From the NCBI GenBank assembly GCA_016187925.1, contig JACPIS010000001.1:124001-188000 (forward strand): a DNA stretch of 64,000 bases, written 5' to 3'. The notes under the pieces were generated by a model that worked only from the letters and a program-made list of their open reading frames with translations, was not told the DNA's origin and did no database searches. Of this stretch, positions 1-10,381 are shown piece by piece (within the stretch, counting starts at the first letter, position 1; each line of letters begins with the position of its first letter). The position numbers and the translations under genes are program-made. The stretch is from Opitutia bacterium (GTDB taxonomy: Bacteria > Verrucomicrobiota > Verrucomicrobiia > Opitutales > Opitutaceae).

Positions 1-225
1 GATGGTGGTGATGGCCAGTCCGGCCACGGTGGAGACGGGCGCTTGGCAGGAGCGCATCGGCACGCCGTTGAGGTGCACCATGCACGCGCCGCACTGGCCG
101 ATGCCGCAGCCGTATTTGGTGCCGACGAGTTCGAGGTTGTCGCGCAGGACCCAGAGCAGCGGCGTGTCCGCGGGCACGTCGACCGTGCGGGCCTGCCCAT
201 TCACTTTCAGAGTGTAGCGGGGCAT
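1..225 (-). CDS. (2Fe-2S)-binding subunit of a molybdenum hydroxylase (isoquinoline 1-oxidoreductase alpha-like), C-terminus outside window
   Basis: Reverse translation [54 protein letters not shown]; plant-type 2Fe-2S motif CGIGQCGAC. Confidence 0.85.
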   Translation of the reverse strand, partial: MPRYTLKVNGQARTVDVPADTPLLWVLRDNLELVGTKYGCGIGQCGACMVHLNGVPMRSCQAPVSTVAGLAITTI

Positions 226-311
226 AGAAACAGGGTTTCGGAACAGTTATCCATCTTCGGCCGCGGGTCAACGCGCGAGGCGCGCGGTTCGGTCATGAGG
301 GGTTCGCTGAG

Positions 312-342
312 CAAAACAAAAAGCCCGTCGGGCGACGGACTT
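312..342 (-). terminator. Rho-independent terminator downstream of the 347-880 gene
   Basis: Minus strand AAGTCCGTCGCCCGACGGGCTTTTTGTTTTG: GC stem plus T-rich tail right after the stop. Confidence 0.7.
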
Positions 343-346
343 GGAT

Positions 347-880
347 TCAGGACTTGGCGGCCTTGGAGCGTTTCGCAACCCAGTTGATGATGGCGTCGTC
401 GTCGTGTTCGTGGCGCCAGACGACGGTGAGGAACTCGGCGGGATGGATGTCATGCAGCTTGAAGAAGCGTCGGTCGCCGCCGCAGCTGTACATGAGCGAG
501 GCGGGCAGCTCGCCGCGGAGCTTGGCCTTGGTCTTCGGAATGATACGCGGCAGCCACTCGATGCCTTTCACGGCGTCGGTCTTGGCGGGCATTTTGGATT
601 CGTCGAGCACCTTGGTGGAAGGCCTGCCGTGCTGGGCGTTGAGGAAGTAGTCGCGGCGCACGAGTTCGATGGCGAGAGCGCGGTCGTAGCCGGGCTCGCC
701 GCCGTTGTTGTGGTCCTCGGCGTAGTCGTAGAGATTCTGCGCCGTGAGTCCGTTGGCGGCGAGAAAGGCGAGCTCGCCCGCGGTGAAATAGGTGTCCGCG
801 CCGGTGCGGCCGGCGGCGTAGAGCTTCACGGCCTTTTCGTACAGTGCGCGGAACTTGTCGGCGAAATCGTAGTGATTCAT
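347..880 (-). CDS. conserved hypothetical protein (177 aa)
   Basis: Intact ORF with protein-like composition followed by a terminator; no family named with certainty. Confidence 0.65.
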   Translation of the reverse strand: MNHYDFADKFRALYEKAVKLYAAGRTGADTYFTAGELAFLAANGLTAQNLYDYAEDHNNGGEPGYDRALAIELVRRDYFLNAQHGRPSTKVLDESKMPAKTDAVKGIEWLPRIIPKTKAKLRGELPASLMYSCGGDRRFFKLHDIHPAEFLTVVWRHEHDDDAIINWVAKRSKAAKS

Positions 881-920
881 GCGGCCAGCGAAGCCAGACC
901 GGGCCGAAAGGCAAACGGCG

Positions 921-2297
921 CTAGGCTGGCAGCGGCACGCTGGCGCAGAACACGGTGCCCTGCGGCCCGGTGGCCAGGAGCTCCAGTTCGCCGTTGATCT
1001 GGCGCACGAGCAGACGGCTGATGGCCAGGCCGAGACCGGTGCCCCCGGCCCGGCCGCTGACTCCGGGTTCGAACAGGCGGGGGCGCAGCGCCTCGTCGAT
1101 CCCGGTGCCTTCGTCCGCCACCACGAGGCGGATGCCGGCGGATTCTTCGGCGAGCTCCACGCTCACGCGCCGTCCGGGCGCCGTGGCGGCCACGGCGTTG
1201 TGCACCAGGTTGGCGGCGATGAGGCAAAGCAGGCTGCCGCGGTGGCTGTCGAGCGCGCGCTCGAGCCGGCTGGCAACGACCAGCTCGACTCCCTTGGTTT
1301 CGGCCGCGGCGGCGCCGCGGTCCCGGATGATGGCGGCAAGATCGCCGCCGGACAGTTCGTACGTGGCGCCGGTCCGGGCATCGCCGAGCAATCCGACCAC
1401 TTCGGTGATAAGCGACTGCATGCGCTCGGTGTAATGGGCGGCCGAGGCCCAGTCGGCCCGCGCGGGTGCGCCCGCGGAGACGGCGGCGCGCAGGCCGGCC
1501 ACCGAACCCTGCAGGCCGTGGATCAGGTGCGACGTGATCTGGCCGAGCGCCGAGGCCTTGGCGGCGAGGGTGAGCTCGAAATTGGCCCGGGCCAGACGTT
1601 CGTTGCGCTCGGCCACGAGCCGCTGCGCCCGGGCCACGCCCAGATACGCGCCGCTCAGGACGAGCGCGATCAACAGCGTGCCGGCGCCGAGCGTGGCGAG
1701 CGTCTGCCGGTTGAGCCGCTGTTCGATGAGGGCGAGCTCGCCCCCGAGGGCGCGGGCGTCGAGGTAATACTGGACGAACCCGAGCGGTTGCCCGCGCGCG
1801 CGACCTTCCAGCGGCAGCAAGACTTCCAGCACGGGTGCGGTGGCGCCCGGCCGGGTGCCGGTGAAATAGCGGTCGAGGGGAAAGTCCGTGTGGAAGCGGC
1901 TGATCGGATTGCCCGCGAGCAACGCGAGATAGTCGGGCGCGGCGAGTTCGGCGAAGAGCAGTGTGCCGGGCACCGCGCGCGCGAGGTTGCCCTGGGCGTC
2001 GAACACGGCGACCGCCAGCATGCCGTCCTGCTGCGCGCTCGGCAGCACGGCGGCCAGCAACTGCTCGGTCCGGAGCGCGGCCGCGCCGGTCCGCGCCTCG
2101 GCGCCCGTGATCTGGTTCCGCGCGACCGGAAGCAGGACGGCGGCATCGCGTCCGATGACCGTGCGGCGGATTTCCTCGTGCAGTTCGCTCCGGAAGCGGA
2201 CCAGCAGACCGGCGAAAATCGCGACCAGCAGCAAGCCGAGGCCGACCGTGGCCGGCAGCAGACGGGTGCGGCGGAAACTCGATGGGGCGGGGCTCAC
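921..2297 (-). CDS. membrane-bound sensor histidine kinase
   Basis: N-terminal TM segment, second TM, C-terminal HATPase motifs (NLVHNAV, VVADEGTGID, GGTGLGLAISRLLV). Confidence 0.85.
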   Translation of the reverse strand: MSPAPSSFRRTRLLPATVGLGLLLVAIFAGLLVRFRSELHEEIRRTVIGRDAAVLLPVARNQITGAEARTGAAALRTEQLLAAVLPSAQQDGMLAVAVFDAQGNLARAVPGTLLFAELAAPDYLALLAGNPISRFHTDFPLDRYFTGTRPGATAPVLEVLLPLEGRARGQPLGFVQYYLDARALGGELALIEQRLNRQTLATLGAGTLLIALVLSGAYLGVARAQRLVAERNERLARANFELTLAAKASALGQITSHLIHGLQGSVAGLRAAVSAGAPARADWASAAHYTERMQSLITEVVGLLGDARTGATYELSGGDLAAIIRDRGAAAAETKGVELVVASRLERALDSHRGSLLCLIAANLVHNAVAATAPGRRVSVELAEESAGIRLVVADEGTGIDEALRPRLFEPGVSGRAGGTGLGLAISRLLVRQINGELELLATGPQGTVFCASVPLPA

Positions 2298-3874
2298 TCG
2301 GGAACCGCCTGCCAGTCCTTCGCGCCGGTGAGGTCGAGCGTGGCCAGCGTGGCGTCGAACAACAACTGGCGTTGCGCGGGGGAAAGGCCGGGTTCGAGGA
2401 CGGCGGTGCGGTAATCGCGGTAGAGCGACTGGAGCTGCTGTTGCTTGAAGGCGCTCATGAAATCGGCCAGCAGCGCGTCGACGGTCTTCGCGTCGCCGTC
2501 GCCGGAAGTGGTGCTGGCCGCGAGGCGGGCCAGCTCTTCGCGGATGGCGCGGGCCTCGGTGGCCAGCGTGGCCAGGCGCGCGCGGTTTTGCTCCTCGAAC
2601 GCGGCGAGGGCGGCGCGCGCCGCGTCGGGCGCGATGGGCTTGGCCTTCTTCCCGCCCGCGGGCGCGGGCTCCTGGGCCTGCTGGCGGGCGGCGCTCTGCA
2701 AACCGGCTTTTTCGCGCAGGTAGGCATCGATGCGGGCGGCCAGCGCGGGCGGCAGGCCCGGGCGCACGGCGGGCCGGGTCTGCTCGGGCAGGGCCGCGAG
2801 CGCGAGACGGAGGCGCTCGGCCTGCGTCTCCAATTCGGCGAAGCGCGGCTCCTGCTGCGTGGCGAGTTCGCGCAACGTCTTCTCGCGCTTGCCGTCGCCC
2901 TGGCGGTCGAGATTGAAGAGCGCGTCGCGGAGTTCGCGCTTCAGGGCGGTCTTGGCCGCGGTGAAGGTGCCGATCTCCGCGGCCAGCCCGGCCGATATCC
3001 CCGCAGGCACCCGCAGACGGGAACCATGCGGGAGGAAGAAAACCACCTGCTCGGGTTCGAAGGTGCTGGCGAGGTCGCCGGGGTCGCGTTCACCCAGTGC
3101 CTCGGAAAGCTCGACGACCACCTCGCGCAGGAGCTGGCGCTGCGCGGGAGACAGCCCTTCCTGATAGAAAATCGCCGCGCGGATGACGCTGAATTCGTCG
3201 TAGAGCAGCTCTTGCGGCGTGCGGGTGGTGCCGGTTTCGCCGAGGCGCCAGTTGCGGTACTGATTCCAGTCGCCGGTTGGGGTGAGGAATCCGCCCCGAT
3301 AGAAATCGCGCCGCAAGGCGTCCGCGGTGCCGGCGAGCTCGTTCAGAACCGGCTCCTGCTTGCGCGCAAGGTTCGCGAGCGCGGCCGGGGCGGACGCCGG
3401 CGCGGTGTGCGCGGCCTCCAGACCGATCCGCAATTCGGCGAGCGCGGTTGCGCGCGCGGCGCGGTAGGCATCCAGGCGTTGACGATGGCGGCGGTCGATG
3501 TCGCCCTTGGCCAGGCGCGTGCTGAGCGGGGCGAAGAACAGCTCGTTGGCATACGGGGCCAGATCGTTCCAGATGGCGTCGCGGATGGCCGGGGCAGGCG
3601 GCAGTTCGGCGCCGAGCACCGGGGCGGGTGCCGGAAAATAAATGGGCATCAGTTCCCCGAGCGGCGGCTGATTGGATCCGCCGGGAAACCGCGAAAGGTC
3701 GCGTGCCAGGGAGGGATCGCGTGGCGTGGGGCGGGAGCCGGAGCCCGTCAGGCCGCCGGGAGCGACTCCGCTGGTCGTCACGTCCTGGGCGCGGGCGCCC
3801 GGGACGGCAAGCACACCGGCCAGCAGCAGAAGGGCGAGGCGGAGGCGGAAAAACAGAGCGGGAGACATCGGCAT
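2294..3874 (-). CDS. secreted/periplasmic protein of unknown function upstream of the histidine kinase
   Basis: Signal peptide MPMSPALFFRLRLALLLLAGVLAVPGARAQ; ATGA overlap with the kinase start. Confidence 0.7.
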   Translation of the reverse strand: MPMSPALFFRLRLALLLLAGVLAVPGARAQDVTTSGVAPGGLTGSGSRPTPRDPSLARDLSRFPGGSNQPPLGELMPIYFPAPAPVLGAELPPAPAIRDAIWNDLAPYANELFFAPLSTRLAKGDIDRRHRQRLDAYRAARATALAELRIGLEAAHTAPASAPAALANLARKQEPVLNELAGTADALRRDFYRGGFLTPTGDWNQYRNWRLGETGTTRTPQELLYDEFSVIRAAIFYQEGLSPAQRQLLREVVVELSEALGERDPGDLASTFEPEQVVFFLPHGSRLRVPAGISAGLAAEIGTFTAAKTALKRELRDALFNLDRQGDGKREKTLRELATQQEPRFAELETQAERLRLALAALPEQTRPAVRPGLPPALAARIDAYLREKAGLQSAARQQAQEPAPAGGKKAKPIAPDAARAALAAFEEQNRARLATLATEARAIREELARLAASTTSGDGDAKTVDALLADFMSAFKQQQLQSLYRDYRTAVLEPGLSPAQRQLLFDATLATLDLTGAKDWQAVPE

Positions 3875-4062
3875 GGCAGGTGGCGCGGAAGGGATTTCGC
3901 AGCGGGCAGAGATAATCGCAGTTGGGGCGAAGTCGAGCGGCTGCTTGCCGGATGAGATCGCCCCGGGCGCCGGCCACCTATGATGCACTCACACACGGAC
4001 CAGACACACACACATGCACCGATGAAATGGCCGGCGTAGCCCCCGGGGCGGAAAGGATAGGG

Positions 4063-4716
4063 TCAGAAGCTCAGCCCGAGCCCCAATCCGAAGAGGTGGG
4101 CATCGAGGTTCTTGAGTGGGGCATAAGTGTAATAGGCGGTGAGGCTGAAGTGCTCAGCGACTCCATAAGCGAGGGACAGTTCCGCGCCCGGATGAAGGGC
4201 GGTGGAATTGCTGCGGTTGGCGACCGTGCGAATGACCGGAGGCGGCGGATTCTCCGGAATGCCAAACTGCGGGTCGATCCGGACGAGATTCGTTTTCGTG
4301 TTCTCGCAATGGATCAGCGGGGTGAAATGGAGCATCAGCCGGTCGCGCGCCCAGACGCGGATCGGCAGGGCGACGGACCAGAGCCGCGAGCGCTGGCTGA
4401 ACTCGTATTCATGCAGCGCCACCAGCTGGGTGCCCGTCAGCGGCGGGAGAATCTGCGTGGAAAGCACATCCGCCTTGACGGTCCCGATATCCGTGTAGCG
4501 AAACTCGATCCGCACCGTCGGGGAGATTTCCCAGCCCAGACCGAGGCCCGCCGCAGTGGACGGCGTATCGAAGCTGACTTTGGAAACCAGCACCCCGACC
4601 TCGGGCGTGCCGGAAAGATGGAGGATTGATGCTCGCGGCTCCACATAGACGGCGCACCGGGCGGCGAGAGGAAGCATCAGCAACAGGAGTGGGAGAAGCT
4701 TGCTTTGGGTTGGCAT
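4063..4716 (-). CDS. outer-membrane beta-barrel-like protein (OmpW-like)
   Basis: Signal peptide MPTQSKLLPLLLLMLPLAARCA, alternating beta-strand pattern, C-terminal LGLGLSF ending in Phe. Confidence 0.7.
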   Translation of the reverse strand: MPTQSKLLPLLLLMLPLAARCAVYVEPRASILHLSGTPEVGVLVSKVSFDTPSTAAGLGLGWEISPTVRIEFRYTDIGTVKADVLSTQILPPLTGTQLVALHEYEFSQRSRLWSVALPIRVWARDRLMLHFTPLIHCENTKTNLVRIDPQFGIPENPPPPVIRTVANRSNSTALHPGAELSLAYGVAEHFSLTAYYTYAPLKNLDAHLFGLGLGLSF

Positions 4717-4730
4717 ACACCGCCACTCAT

Positions 4731-4746
4731 TGCTCGCGTCGTGCCA
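4731..4746 (-). promoter_or_regulatory. putative sigma-54 (-24/-12) promoter upstream of the outer-membrane protein gene
   Basis: Minus strand TTGGCACGACGCGAGCA against consensus YTGGCACGrNNNTTGCW; GG and GC invariant pairs at correct spacing. Confidence 0.5.
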
Positions 4747-4925
4747 ACGGGCGTCATTCCCGGACAAGACCTGCGGTGGCAAGGGTTTAAAATATTTCGA
4801 CCATCGGCCGGTCGAGGCAGAGCGCCGCCCGGTTGGGGGAATACAACCGGCTCGCACCGCATGCGGAGTACCCGTTTGGGTGCAATCACCCAGTCGCCGC
4901 CGTAACCGTTCGCGCTCCGGTCTGC

Positions 4926-6314
<1,389 letters not shown>

Positions 6315-6345
6315 GCCCGGAACACAATGCGCCTGGCGGCGCGCG

Positions 6346-8598
6346 TCAAGGCACGGTGAAGTCGATGAGGCGTTTCGCGCGGTCGACCTTGAGCACGACG
6401 ACCTCGATCTTGTGGCCGAGCTCGAAGCGGCGTTTGGTCTTGCGACCGATGAAGGCCGAGCCGTCGCCGTTGAGGTGGTAGAAATCGTCCTGCAGCGAGG
6501 AGACCGGCACCATGCCGAACGCGCCCGCCTCGGAGAGTTCGATGAAGAAGCCGTGGTTGCGGACGTCGGTGATGACGGCCTTGAAGCGCGTCTTCTTTTT
6601 CTTCTCGGTCTCGCGCTCGAAGAATTCGGTGAGCTTGAACTTCACGGAGTCGCGTTCGGCCTCGGTGCTGTTGATCTCGGTGAGGCTGAGGTGCTCGGCG
6701 AGCGCGTCGATGCGGGTGATGTTGTAGCCGCCGTGGTGGCCGGGCGGGGCCGGGTAGCCGCCGTGTTGCACGAGGTAGTGGTCGAACACGCGGTGCACGA
6801 CGAGGTCCGAGTAGCGGCGGATGGGCGAGGTGAAGTGCGTGTAATCCTTTTTGTTCAGACCGTAGTGGCCGTCGTGCGCGGCGCGGTAGCAGGCCTTGCG
6901 CATGCTGCGCAGCACCTGTGTGCGGAGGAGGTGGCCCTGCGGGTGGTCGCGCAGGAGGCCGAGGACCTTGACCAGCTCTTCGCGCCGGGCGAGGTCGCCG
7001 GTCTTGATGTTGAAGGTGCCGAGGAACTGGCGGAGCTCGGCGAGGCGGTCCTCGTCGGGATCGTCGTGCACGCGGTAGAGCGAGGGCAGGTGGTGCGTGC
7101 GCGTGAGGCGGGCGACGGCCTCGTTGGCGAGGAGCATGAACTCCTCGATGAGCTGGTGGCTCTCGTCGTTCGTGATGAGTTCGATGCGGTCGGCGTAGCC
7201 CTGCTCGTCGACGAAGATCTTGGTCTCGGGCATGTCGAGGTCGAGGCTGCCGCCGCTCATGCGTTCGCGGCGGAGCTTGCCGGCGACGGCGCAGAGCTGG
7301 CGCACCCAGGTCTGCAGGTCGGCGAGGTCGCCGTGCGGCAGCTCGGACAGCAGGCGGCCGGTCGAGCCGGTCTGATGCTTGGGCGGAGCGGGCAGGCGGC
7401 GGATCTTGTCGAGACTATCCTCGAACATCAGCGCGTAGGCCTGCTTGTAAGTGAGGCGCTTGCGGCTGCGGATGACGGTGTTCGCGAACTCCGCGTGCTT
7501 CAGTTTGCCGCCGGAGCTGAACGTGAAGAGCGCGGCCTTGGTCAGGCGGTCCTGCGCCTCGACGAGCGAGCAGAGGCCGTTGGAGAGTTTTTCCGGCAGC
7601 ATCGGCACGACGGTGCCGACGAGGTAGGTGGAGTTGCCGCGCTTCTGCGCCTCGCGGTCGAGGGCCGTGCCGGACTTCACGTAGTGGCTGACATCGGCGA
7701 TGTGTACGCCGATGCGCAGCTCGCCGCCGGGCAGATATTCGAGCGAGAGCGCGTCGTCGAAGTCCTTGGCGTCGTCCGGATCGATCGTGAACGTGGGGAT
7801 CTCACGGTAATCCATCCGGCCCGCGAGATCCGGCGGGCGGACGACGGCGGGCAGGGCGGCGGCCTCGCGCACGACCTCGGCGGGAAATTCCTTCGAGAGA
7901 TCATGCTTGCGGAAAATGGCCGCCAGCTCGGCGCTGGGCTCGAAGGCGCGGCCGAGTTTCTCGATGATGATGCCGTCGGGGTTGAGGTTGCGGTCCTTCC
8001 ACTCGTTGAGCTGGACGACGACCTTGTCGCCGACGGCCGGCAGCGGGCGGAGCTTCGCCCGCATCGGATCCATGACGATGATGTCGTGGCCGAAGCGCGG
8101 ATCGTCCGGCGCGACGTAGAAGTAGGTGCGGCCGCGCTGCAGCGTGCCGGTGGTCGTGGCGCTGCCCCGCGCGAGCACTTCGAGCACGCGGCCGGCGCGC
8201 TCCCCGGGCTTGAGGAAGCGGAACTGCTCGCGCTCGCGGCCGACGATGAGGCGCACGACCACGGTGTCGCCGTGCAGGGCGGTGCCGGTGTTTTCGGCGG
8301 CGACCTGGACCGGCGCCTCGCGCGTGGGCTCGTTGACCTTGCCTTCGGGAAACACGATGGCCGAGCCGCTCTGGCGGAAGCTGATGCGGCCGGTGACGAG
8401 GTCGGCCTCCTGCGGCAGGCACAGCCGGTCGCCCTTCACTAGCACGATGCGGCCGGTGCGGACGAGGTCGCGCACGTCCAGGGAGAACTTGCGCCGGTCC
8501 TTGGTCTGGAGGCGCCACTGCTTCGCGATGGCGTCGGCGGCGGTCGGCACATAGCCGCGCTGGTTGAGGTGCTGGATCAGACGATCACGGAAATTCAT
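6346..8598 (-). CDS. rnr: ribonuclease R (RNB family exoribonuclease)
   Basis: RNB motifs (FTIDPDDAKDFDDALSLE, YTHFTSPIRRYSDLVVHR) and C-terminal S1 domain. Confidence 0.95.
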   Translation of the reverse strand: MNFRDRLIQHLNQRGYVPTAADAIAKQWRLQTKDRRKFSLDVRDLVRTGRIVLVKGDRLCLPQEADLVTGRISFRQSGSAIVFPEGKVNEPTREAPVQVAAENTGTALHGDTVVVRLIVGREREQFRFLKPGERAGRVLEVLARGSATTTGTLQRGRTYFYVAPDDPRFGHDIIVMDPMRAKLRPLPAVGDKVVVQLNEWKDRNLNPDGIIIEKLGRAFEPSAELAAIFRKHDLSKEFPAEVVREAAALPAVVRPPDLAGRMDYREIPTFTIDPDDAKDFDDALSLEYLPGGELRIGVHIADVSHYVKSGTALDREAQKRGNSTYLVGTVVPMLPEKLSNGLCSLVEAQDRLTKAALFTFSSGGKLKHAEFANTVIRSRKRLTYKQAYALMFEDSLDKIRRLPAPPKHQTGSTGRLLSELPHGDLADLQTWVRQLCAVAGKLRRERMSGGSLDLDMPETKIFVDEQGYADRIELITNDESHQLIEEFMLLANEAVARLTRTHHLPSLYRVHDDPDEDRLAELRQFLGTFNIKTGDLARREELVKVLGLLRDHPQGHLLRTQVLRSMRKACYRAAHDGHYGLNKKDYTHFTSPIRRYSDLVVHRVFDHYLVQHGGYPAPPGHHGGYNITRIDALAEHLSLTEINSTEAERDSVKFKLTEFFERETEKKKKTRFKAVITDVRNHGFFIELSEAGAFGMVPVSSLQDDFYHLNGDGSAFIGRKTKRRFELGHKIEVVVLKVDRAKRLIDFTVP

Positions 8599-8878
8599 GG
8601 AAGGGGAGGGGCCCGCCCGGATGGCGCGGCGTGGGTTTTAGCGAGTCTCGCCGCAGGCGGACACTTTACAAGGATGGGTTTCGGGCCGCGCACAAGGCGA
8701 GGTGGTTGCGCCGAGGCTTGGCGCCGTTCGCAAGCCGCAGGCGAGACGGAGTTTGGCGTGGATCGCCTGGCGGGAACGAGACGCAGTCAGCGGCGGTTTT
8801 CGCCCCCGGGTTGCTGGGCTGATTTGGTCAAAATCCGTGCTTCCCAAGCAGGCTCCGAAATGTATGGTGGGCGTTTTT

Positions 8879-9295
8879 ATGGAGAAGACATTCATTATTT
8901 TTAAGCCGGACTGCATGGAAAAGCGCCTCGTCGGCACCGTGCTCCAGCGCTTCGAGGCCGCCGGTTTCGACGTCATCGGCTGCAAGATGATGCGCCTCAC
9001 GCCCGCGCTGCTGCGCGAGCACTATGCGCACGTGGCCGACAAGCCGTTTTATCCCGAGATCGAGCAGTTCATGAGCTCGCGCCCGGTTATCGCCCTGGCG
9101 CTCCGCGGCACGAACATCGTGCAGAAGGTGCGCGACTTGCTCGGGCCGACCGACTCCCGCAAGGCCGCCAAGGGCACGATCCGCGGCGACTTCGGCACCG
9201 AGATGATGAAGAACGTCGTCCACGCCTCCGACAGCGTCGAAAACGGCAAGGCGGAGATCGCCCGCTTCTTCAAGGTCGACGAGATTTTCGGCTGA
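8879..9295 (+). CDS. ndk: nucleoside diphosphate kinase
   Basis: MEKTFIIFKPDCMEKRLVGTVL...GTIRGDFG...NVVHASDSVENGKAEIARFF. Confidence 0.96.
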   Translation: MEKTFIIFKPDCMEKRLVGTVLQRFEAAGFDVIGCKMMRLTPALLREHYAHVADKPFYPEIEQFMSSRPVIALALRGTNIVQKVRDLLGPTDSRKAAKGTIRGDFGTEMMKNVVHASDSVENGKAEIARFFKVDEIFG

Positions 9296-9356
9296 TTTTA
9301 TCTGAATACTTGACGACTGCCGGAGGGATACTCTTATTTCGCCACTCTCGCAGTTT

Positions 9357-9431
9357 GCCCCTATCGTCTAGCGGCTAGGACAGGAGATTCTCATTCTTCA
9401 AACCGGGGTTCGATTCCCCGTGGGGGCACCA
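9357..9431 (+). tRNA. tRNA-Glu (anticodon CTC), CCA encoded
   Basis: Cloverleaf by hand: GCCCCTA/TGGGGGC acceptor, GTCT/GGAC D-stem, loop TTCTCAT, T-arm CGGGGTTCGATTCCCCG, ACCA. Confidence 0.95.
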
Positions 9432-9437
9432 CTCTCA

Positions 9438-9469
9438 AGCAGGCGCGCACCGCAAGATGCGCGCCTGTT
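9438..9469 (+). terminator. hairpin terminator after tRNA-Glu
   Basis: CAGGCGCGCA-ccgcaaga-TGCGCGCCTG perfect 10-bp stem followed by TTATGTT. Confidence 0.6.
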
Positions 9470-9518
9470 ATGTTCGTGAGTCAAGGTGCAAGGTGAGGCC
9501 GACCCGTTTTGCCTCCAT

Positions 9519-10322
9519 TCATTCGATTTCCCCGTAGAGGCGCTGGAAGTAAGTGAGCGCTCGCTCCTTGTTCGCTTCAACGAAGTCATATACCTCGCGA
9601 TAGGTGCGTAATTCAAGCGACCCAGACACATTTCCGGCCTCGTCTAGGATAGGAAGAGTCATCGGCAACTTCCATTGACAGCCCTGCTCCTCAAATAGCG
9701 GACCAAACGCTGTGATCGGATGAAAAGCATCGTACGCGACGTGAACCTTGTTGGCGTCATTCCTTGACCAGGGCTTCGACGGTTTCTTTCCTGGGTAATC
9801 CCAGTAAGGGAAGAGACGGTCGCCCCAAGAGCGATAGTGTTCGCCCATCGCACGCACCCAGCGTTCGTAGAAAATGTCTTGCAGGCGAGCGAACGTGACG
9901 AGTTCGACGTTGGTTTTGGTCGCTGCTTTGTGGGCACCACTCTGGAATCCAGCCATGGAGACAATATACCCCCTGTTCGCTCCGCAGTCTTGGATTACGG
10001 TCCTGAACGAATGCACGGTCTCAAGGGACACGGATTTCTGCCAATACTTGCATTCACAAAGATAGCGTGCTGGCGGCACCGATGCGGAATCGAGCACATC
10101 GACATCGATCTCCTTCGATCCTCGCACCAATTCAGCACGTCCGCCTACGGTAACCTCGCAACCGAGCTCGCGGAAAAGCTGAGCGACCATTTCTTGGAGG
10201 TCGCGCCAGTCGCTGGGTTGACGGTCAAAAATACGACACATGTTTAGTCGAAGAAAGTCTTGTAGAACACCCATGTCGATCCGGATCGGGAGGATATGTG
10301 TTCTTCCCTTGTTCGTCAGCAT
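9519..10322 (-). CDS. Mrr-like restriction endonuclease (PD-(D/E)xK)
   Basis: ELGCEVTVGG...KEIDVDVLDSASVPPARYLCECKYWQKSV...CGANRGYIVSMAGFQSGAHKAA; ID...ECK catalytic pattern; start codon choice uncertain. Confidence 0.8.
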   Translation of the reverse strand: MLTNKGRTHILPIRIDMGVLQDFLRLNMCRIFDRQPSDWRDLQEMVAQLFRELGCEVTVGGRAELVRGSKEIDVDVLDSASVPPARYLCECKYWQKSVSLETVHSFRTVIQDCGANRGYIVSMAGFQSGAHKAATKTNVELVTFARLQDIFYERWVRAMGEHYRSWGDRLFPYWDYPGKKPSKPWSRNDANKVHVAYDAFHPITAFGPLFEEQGCQWKLPMTLPILDEAGNVSGSLELRTYREVYDFVEANKERALTYFQRLYGEIE

Positions 10323-10381
10323 CCGTGATGCAAATGGACAAGGTGAGCGCCGTTTTTGCGTGTCTGTTGATACTCTGGGGC

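Noticed and set aside
8831-8870. tRNA-Gly-like anticodon arm (GTGCTTCCCAAGCAGG) upstream of ndk
   Set aside because: No matching acceptor stem or T-arm could be drawn, so not a tRNA; most likely coincidence or a remnant.
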